DNA of 64,000 nt from Caenorhabditis elegans (Eukaryota; Nematoda; Chromadorea; Rhabditida; Rhabditidae): positions 4,278,001-4,342,000 of the forward strand of contig NC_003279.8 of the NCBI RefSeq assembly GCF_000002985.6, read 5' to 3'. Below are positions 61,001 through 64,000 of this stretch, one piece after another; the first letter of the stretch is position 1; every line of letters starts with the position of its first letter. The position numbers were made by a program, and so were the translations under genes. The notes beneath the pieces are model-generated. The model was not told the DNA's origin. It did not search any database and saw nothing but the letters and a program-made list of their open reading frames with translations.

Positions 61001-64000
61001 CCAAGCTGAAGCTCTACTTCAAGAGCTCAGTGTTATTTCTGACATGCCAATCTCGACTCTAGACCTGAACATGTTGCAAGGAGTTGAAGACAACTTGAAC
61101 AGTCTTCCAACTGAAGAAGCTGATAAGATCCGCGAGAAGATTAACGATCTGAGAAGAAGGAAACAAGAAAGCGATCTGGCTGAAGCTCTTCTTCAAGAGC
61201 TCAGTGTTATTTATGACATGCCAACTTCTACAATTGACCTGAACATGCTCCAAGGAATCGAAGACAACTTGAACAGCCTTCCAGCTGAAGAATCTGATAA
61301 GATCCGAGAGAAGATTAACGATCTGAGAAGAAGGAAACAAGAAAGCGATCTGGCTGAAGCTCTTCTTCAAGAGCTCAGTGTTATTTATGACATGCCAACT
61401 TCTACAATTGACCTGAACATGCTCCAAGGAATCGAAGACAACTTGAACAGCCTTCCAGCTGAAGAATCTGATAAGATCCGAGAGAAGATTAACGATCTGA
61501 GAAGAAGGAAACAAGAAAGCGATCAAGCTGAAGCTCTTCTTCAAGAGCTCAGTGTTGTTTCTGACATGCCAGCTTCTACAATTGATATTAACATGCTTCA
61601 AAGTATTGAAGATGGTCTCAGCACTTTACTTTCTGAGGATAGATCAAAAATTCAACAAGCAATTGATTCCCTACGGAAGAAGAAATCCGACTCCGATCTT
61701 GCTCAACATGCCCTCGAAGCACTCTCCGTTCAATCCAAACTACCATCAGTATCTATAAATTTGGAGGAATTGAAGAAATTGGAAGAAACATTGAGCACCG
61801 TTCCAGTAGAAGACTCAAAAGTAATTCGTGACAAGATTGCCGAGTTGAAAACAGAAAAAGCTCTTGCCGATCACGCTGAAAACTATTTAGTTGAGCTGAA
61901 GAAAATCGAAGATATGCCAATCAGTGCTGTTGGGTCCGACGTGCTTGCCACAATCGAAGATCAGATTTTGCAAATGCCAGTTCAATATCAACCTTCCGTA
62001 AAGGAAACATTGGATAAATTGAAACAGGCAAAGGAGGAAGATGATAAACTGGCAGGTGTCTATGACGAATTGGAAAAAATCGCAAAACTACCAGCCAGAG
62101 ATTATGACAACAAATTGTTAGCAAAAATCGATGAAAAATTGAATAGTCTTCCAAAAGATCAGATTGCTGAAACGCATCGAAAAGTTGAAGACATTAAAGT
62201 CACGAAGGCGGATATTGTTGCTCAAATTGATGTTCTCGACAAACTTCCAGCAAAAGATATTGACGAACATTTATTGAATTCTATCGAAGAAAAACTCCCA
62301 ACAATCCCCAGCGATTCTTCGGATCAGCTCCAAATTGCAATCGGAAAACTCCGTGATAGGAAACAAGCAAATATCGATGAAGGAAAAAAGATTCTGAATG
62401 AATTAGCCGAAATTCAAAAAATGCCAGCTGATTCGTTGAACGAACACGCCTTAAACTTGCTTGCTACGGAATCAGATAAATTTGGATCTGAGATTTCAGA
62501 TAAAATCATGCAAGAAATAGATGTTCTTCGCGAAAAACAGAACAATCATGAAGTGGCACGGTTGAACGCAGAAAGTGTGCTCCAACAACTTGACAAAATC
62601 AGCGAAGAGCCGCATCTTAGTTTGACCGAAGAGAGGCTTGCACCATTCTTGCAAAACATTGATACTGTTCCAGCATGTTTCGTTGACAAAATTCGAAACA
62701 AAATCAATGAAGTTCAAAAGCTTCACGATGAAGCAGTTCAGGACGAAAAAGATGAGCTTAAGGAGAAACTGGTTGCCAAGGTACAAAACATTGGAAAAAC
62801 ATCGATTGACGACGTGAATGTATCCGATTTTGAAGAAATTGAACGCGAAATAAACGGCTCACTCGAAGCTTTCGAAGCCGAGCCACTACTGGCCAAGATT
62901 CAAGAACTACGTGAGGCAAAGAGAGTCGGTGACGAAGCTCGTTCTGCCGCTCACGACCAGATTGTGGCTCTTGAAAAGGAAGCTGAAGACGTTACTGCCA
63001 AGGAATCAGCAAAGAAAAAGAAGAAGGACAAGAAGAAGTCTCCACAAGAGATGATTGACGAGCTCAGTGCTAAAGTTGTTGAAGCAAAGGCACTCATTCC
63101 AAAGATCGAAGAAGCCGCCAAGAACGAAAACCTACCAGCCGACGACAAACCAAAGGCCGAACAACTTGTCTCGAATCTCGAAGCATTCGTCAAAGATGTT
63201 GAAACTCAAGTTTCTGAGAAACAAGACGAACTCGACAAGCTGAACAACGCCAATGATGCAATCAAGAGACTTGGAGATGCTCTCGACGACGCCGAAAAGA
63301 CAGTTGTCCCAAGTAGTGTACCCGCCCTTAGCGAGTTCAAGGATCGCATCGCTCCACATCTCGCCACTTTGGTTGAAGCTGTCAACGATGTTCCAGCCAG
63401 TGTTGAGCCTTCAGCCGTCGCTTTGCGTGATCGTGCCGCTAAATTCGTTTCTGATCTTGAAAAGAACATCCAAAAGACTGGTGACGATGAAAAGCGCGCC
63501 GATGAACTGAAGAACGATGTCGGAAATGCGGTCAAGAACGTGGAAGATGTTGTTTCGAAATACCAAAATCAACCTCAACCACTCGACGTGGCTAAGGACG
63601 ACGCTAACAAACTCAAGGCTACTGTAGAGCAACTTACCAAGCTGGCCGAGTCTAGCGACAAGATCGATCCACAAGTCGCCAAGGACATCAAGGACTCAAA
63701 GACTAAGGCTAAGGAATTGCTTCAGGCTCTTGAAAAAGCCATTCCACAAGAGGACGCTATTCGTCGTGAACAAGCCGAGATTAATGATCGTCTCAACAAT
63801 CTCGAGAAGGAGCTTACCAAGGTGGATGAGTTCAAACCAGAGGATGCACTTCCAATTGTTGACCAACTCGCCGCCAATACTAACACCTTGAAGACTGCCA
63901 CTGATTCGAACAACGAGAAGGCCGTCGCACCAAGTTCGCTCATTTCTCATGACGATTTGGTTGTCGGTCTTCCAGAGAAGGTCTTCCAACTTCAGCATGC
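43095..64000 (+). CDS. anc-1: ANC-1, giant nesprin-type nuclear/organelle anchorage protein (N-terminal part)
   Basis: Nesprin/Syne-family giant that links actin and the nuclear envelope through a C-terminal KASH domain (not in this window). Exons in one frame: 43095-43149, 43662-43723, 44367-44462, 45897-46073, 46695-47387, 47616-48145, 48296-48423, 48894-49216, 49306-49569, 51622-51750, 52076-52549, 55027-55203, 56694-56836, 56884-57040, 57093-57227, 57296-58129, 58182-58400, 58452-59819, 59867-60115 and 60165-64000 (open). About 3,350 codons. CH1 is at residues 26-130, a Ser/Pro/Lys linker follows, and CH2 is at about 226-330. Acidic, helical, spectrin-like sequence follows, then 58-residue repeats (about residues 2176-2936) and giant-repeat sequence from about residue 3021. 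The start MSSSPPARPCCVCFRF is one of two alternatives. The last acceptor is TTTTAAG. Shorter isoforms lacking CH domains are known from the literature and could begin in the long introns. Confidence 0.93.
43789..43945. repeat. Inverted GCCTGCCT-type repeat in anc-1 intron 2
   Basis: ACCTACCTTATGCCTGCCTA at the left and AGTAGGCACGAGGCAGGTG at the right are inverted versions of the same worm repeat word. Confidence 0.6.
44463..45896. other. anc-1: anc-1 intron 3
   Basis: 1.43-kb A/T-rich intron inside the CH1 coding region. I see no further feature in it. Confidence 0.6.
46074..46694. other. anc-1: anc-1 intron 4
   Basis: 621-bp intron between the end of CH1 and the linker/CH2 exon. Nothing else is recognised. 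Confidence 0.6.
46971..47300 (+). other. anc-1: CH2 domain within one exon
   Basis: VEQVFLRWINAEIG, QWRDGILFCALVSRWRPDVI, NLELAFNLAHQHLGVRRLL and KRSVITYVSQFVRMF are the standard landmarks of the second CH domain of a tandem actin-binding module. The preceding 90-odd residues are a Ser/Pro/Lys linker, probably disordered. Confidence 0.93.
48510..48675. repeat. Degenerate palindromic repeat in an anc-1 intron
   Basis: The left part has GAGTCTTTAAGGATTACTGT. The right part has GTACTCCTCAAAGGTGTACA and TCAAGACCGGGTACCGTATT. It matches the family at 26581, 28113 and 30547 but is more diverged. Boundaries are approximate. Confidence 0.65.
49570..51621. other. anc-1: 2-kb anc-1 intron with promoter-like composition
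   Basis: Long relative to most introns in this gene. It contains a G16 run, purine/pyrimidine-rich stretches (49900-50260) and a unique 50900-51560 part. It is a candidate location for an internal promoter of a CH-less isoform; that role is inference. Confidence 0.4.
50104..50119 (+). repeat. Poly-G tract, 16 consecutive G
   Basis: Sixteen uninterrupted G bases in an otherwise A/T-rich intron. Long G-tracts in worm DNA can form quadruplexes and are known deletion hot spots when the DOG-1/FANCJ helicase is absent. Confidence 0.95.
52550..55026. other. anc-1: 2.5-kb anc-1 intron
   Basis: Pyrimidine-rich at 52560-52780 and 54150-54400, otherwise A/T-rich. A GATA word is at 54750 (TGATAAGAATTC). 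No in-phase exon with good splice sites was found. A possible internal promoter cannot be told from sequence alone. Confidence 0.4.
55204..56693. other. anc-1: 1.5-kb anc-1 intron
   Basis: It contains a pyrimidine-rich patch at 55930-56000 and the TTTGCCG-type repeat at 56289. The acceptor is ATTATTATAG. No additional exon is supported. Confidence 0.5.
56289..56392. repeat. TTTGCCG-family dispersed repeat
   Basis: ATGCGGCAAATTTGCCCTTT, GGATTTGCCGAATTTGCTGA and GTTCGGCAAATTTGGAAATT are alternating inverted words, as at 33354 and 38034. Confidence 0.7.
58401..58451 (+). other. anc-1: 51-bp intron that is in frame if retained
   Basis: GTGATT donor and AAATTTCAG acceptor flank 51 bases without a stop. 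The surrounding frame reads through it, adding a hydrophobic 17-mer (VIFINFLFFEVSYFKFQ). The acidic helical neighbours make splicing more likely than retention. Confidence 0.75.
60480..62760 (+). repeat. anc-1: 58-residue (174-bp) coding repeats in ANC-1
   Basis: The motif QELSVISDMPxSTLDLNMLQ, then IEDNLNSLPAEESDKIREK and LRRRKQESD, recurs with a 174-bp step. The landmark CAAGAGCTCAGTG is at 60846, 61020, 61194, 61368 and 61542. More diverged copies precede (LHVISEMPAVTIDLSMLNAI) and follow (LKKIEDMPISAVGSDVL; LDKLPAKDIDEHLLNSI). Predicted alpha-helical spacer. Confidence 0.92.
62970..64000 (+). repeat. anc-1: Start of the ANC-1 giant-repeat type sequence
   Basis: A basic cluster (AKKKKKDKKKSP, 63009-63044) is followed by Lys/Glu/Asp/Ala-rich helix (IPKIEEAAKNENLPADDKPK, LDALDDAEKTVVPSSVPAL-like text). 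This resembles the long near-identical repeats of roughly 900 residues known for ANC-1. Only about 340 residues are in the window, so the repeat itself cannot be shown here. Confidence 0.6.

Noticed and set aside
61059..61601. 180-codon minus-strand ORF with three repeats of about 58 residues
   Set aside because: It is the antisense shadow of the ANC-1 58-residue coding repeats; the plus frame continues for kilobases with family features.

Overview
The window is nematode nuclear DNA, almost certainly Caenorhabditis elegans or a very close relative. The genes are intron-split with T4CAG-type 3' splice sites. A/T-rich introns and pyrimidine-rich promoters are typical, and so are the dispersed palindromic repeats (arms like GGTCTCGACACG and CGCCTTTAAAGAGTACTGTAG, TTTGCCGG blocks, GGCAGGCAGG blocks). 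From memory of the worm map, the gene order CTDSPL2-type phosphatase, GMPPA-type pyrophosphorylase, anc-1 fits chromosome I around Y47D9A / ZK973. That placement is recall and was not searched.

Left part (1-20,000). A minus-strand gene for a single-pass membrane protein runs off the left edge. Divergent from it, 380 bp away, a small plus-strand gene starts at 1957 (about 153 residues, four exons, ending at 18645). Its first intron is about 15 kb and holds nearly all the unusual DNA here: about 5.5 copies of a 226-bp repeat that begins at the exon 1 splice donor, an AT-rich block, then a 13.2-kb minisatellite of about 140 copies of a 94-bp unit. The array has higher-order structure and 93-bp frame-shifting variants. 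It yields many short repetitive ORFs that I treat as by-products.

Middle part (20,000-30,000). Two conserved single-copy genes lie in tandem on the plus strand. The first is a CTDSPL2/SCP4-type HAD phosphatase (probably scpl-3). The second is the GMPPA-type regulatory subunit of GDP-mannose pyrophosphorylase, complete at 401 residues in seven exons. Palindromic elements sit in its introns and just downstream.

Right part (30,000-64,000). About 10 kb of intergenic DNA with pyrimidine-rich promoter-like stretches and several foldback repeats leads into anc-1, the giant KASH/nesprin-type nuclear and organelle anchoring protein. I can build 20 exons in a continuous frame: two alternative first exons, the paired actin-binding CH domains, spectrin-like helical exons, a spacer of 58-residue repeats and the beginning of the giant-repeat type sequence. 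The frame is still open at 64000, so about 3,350 codons are present and the KASH end lies outside.

The three conserved genes serve separate functions (phosphatase signalling, nucleotide-sugar control, nuclear positioning). I see no clear operon.
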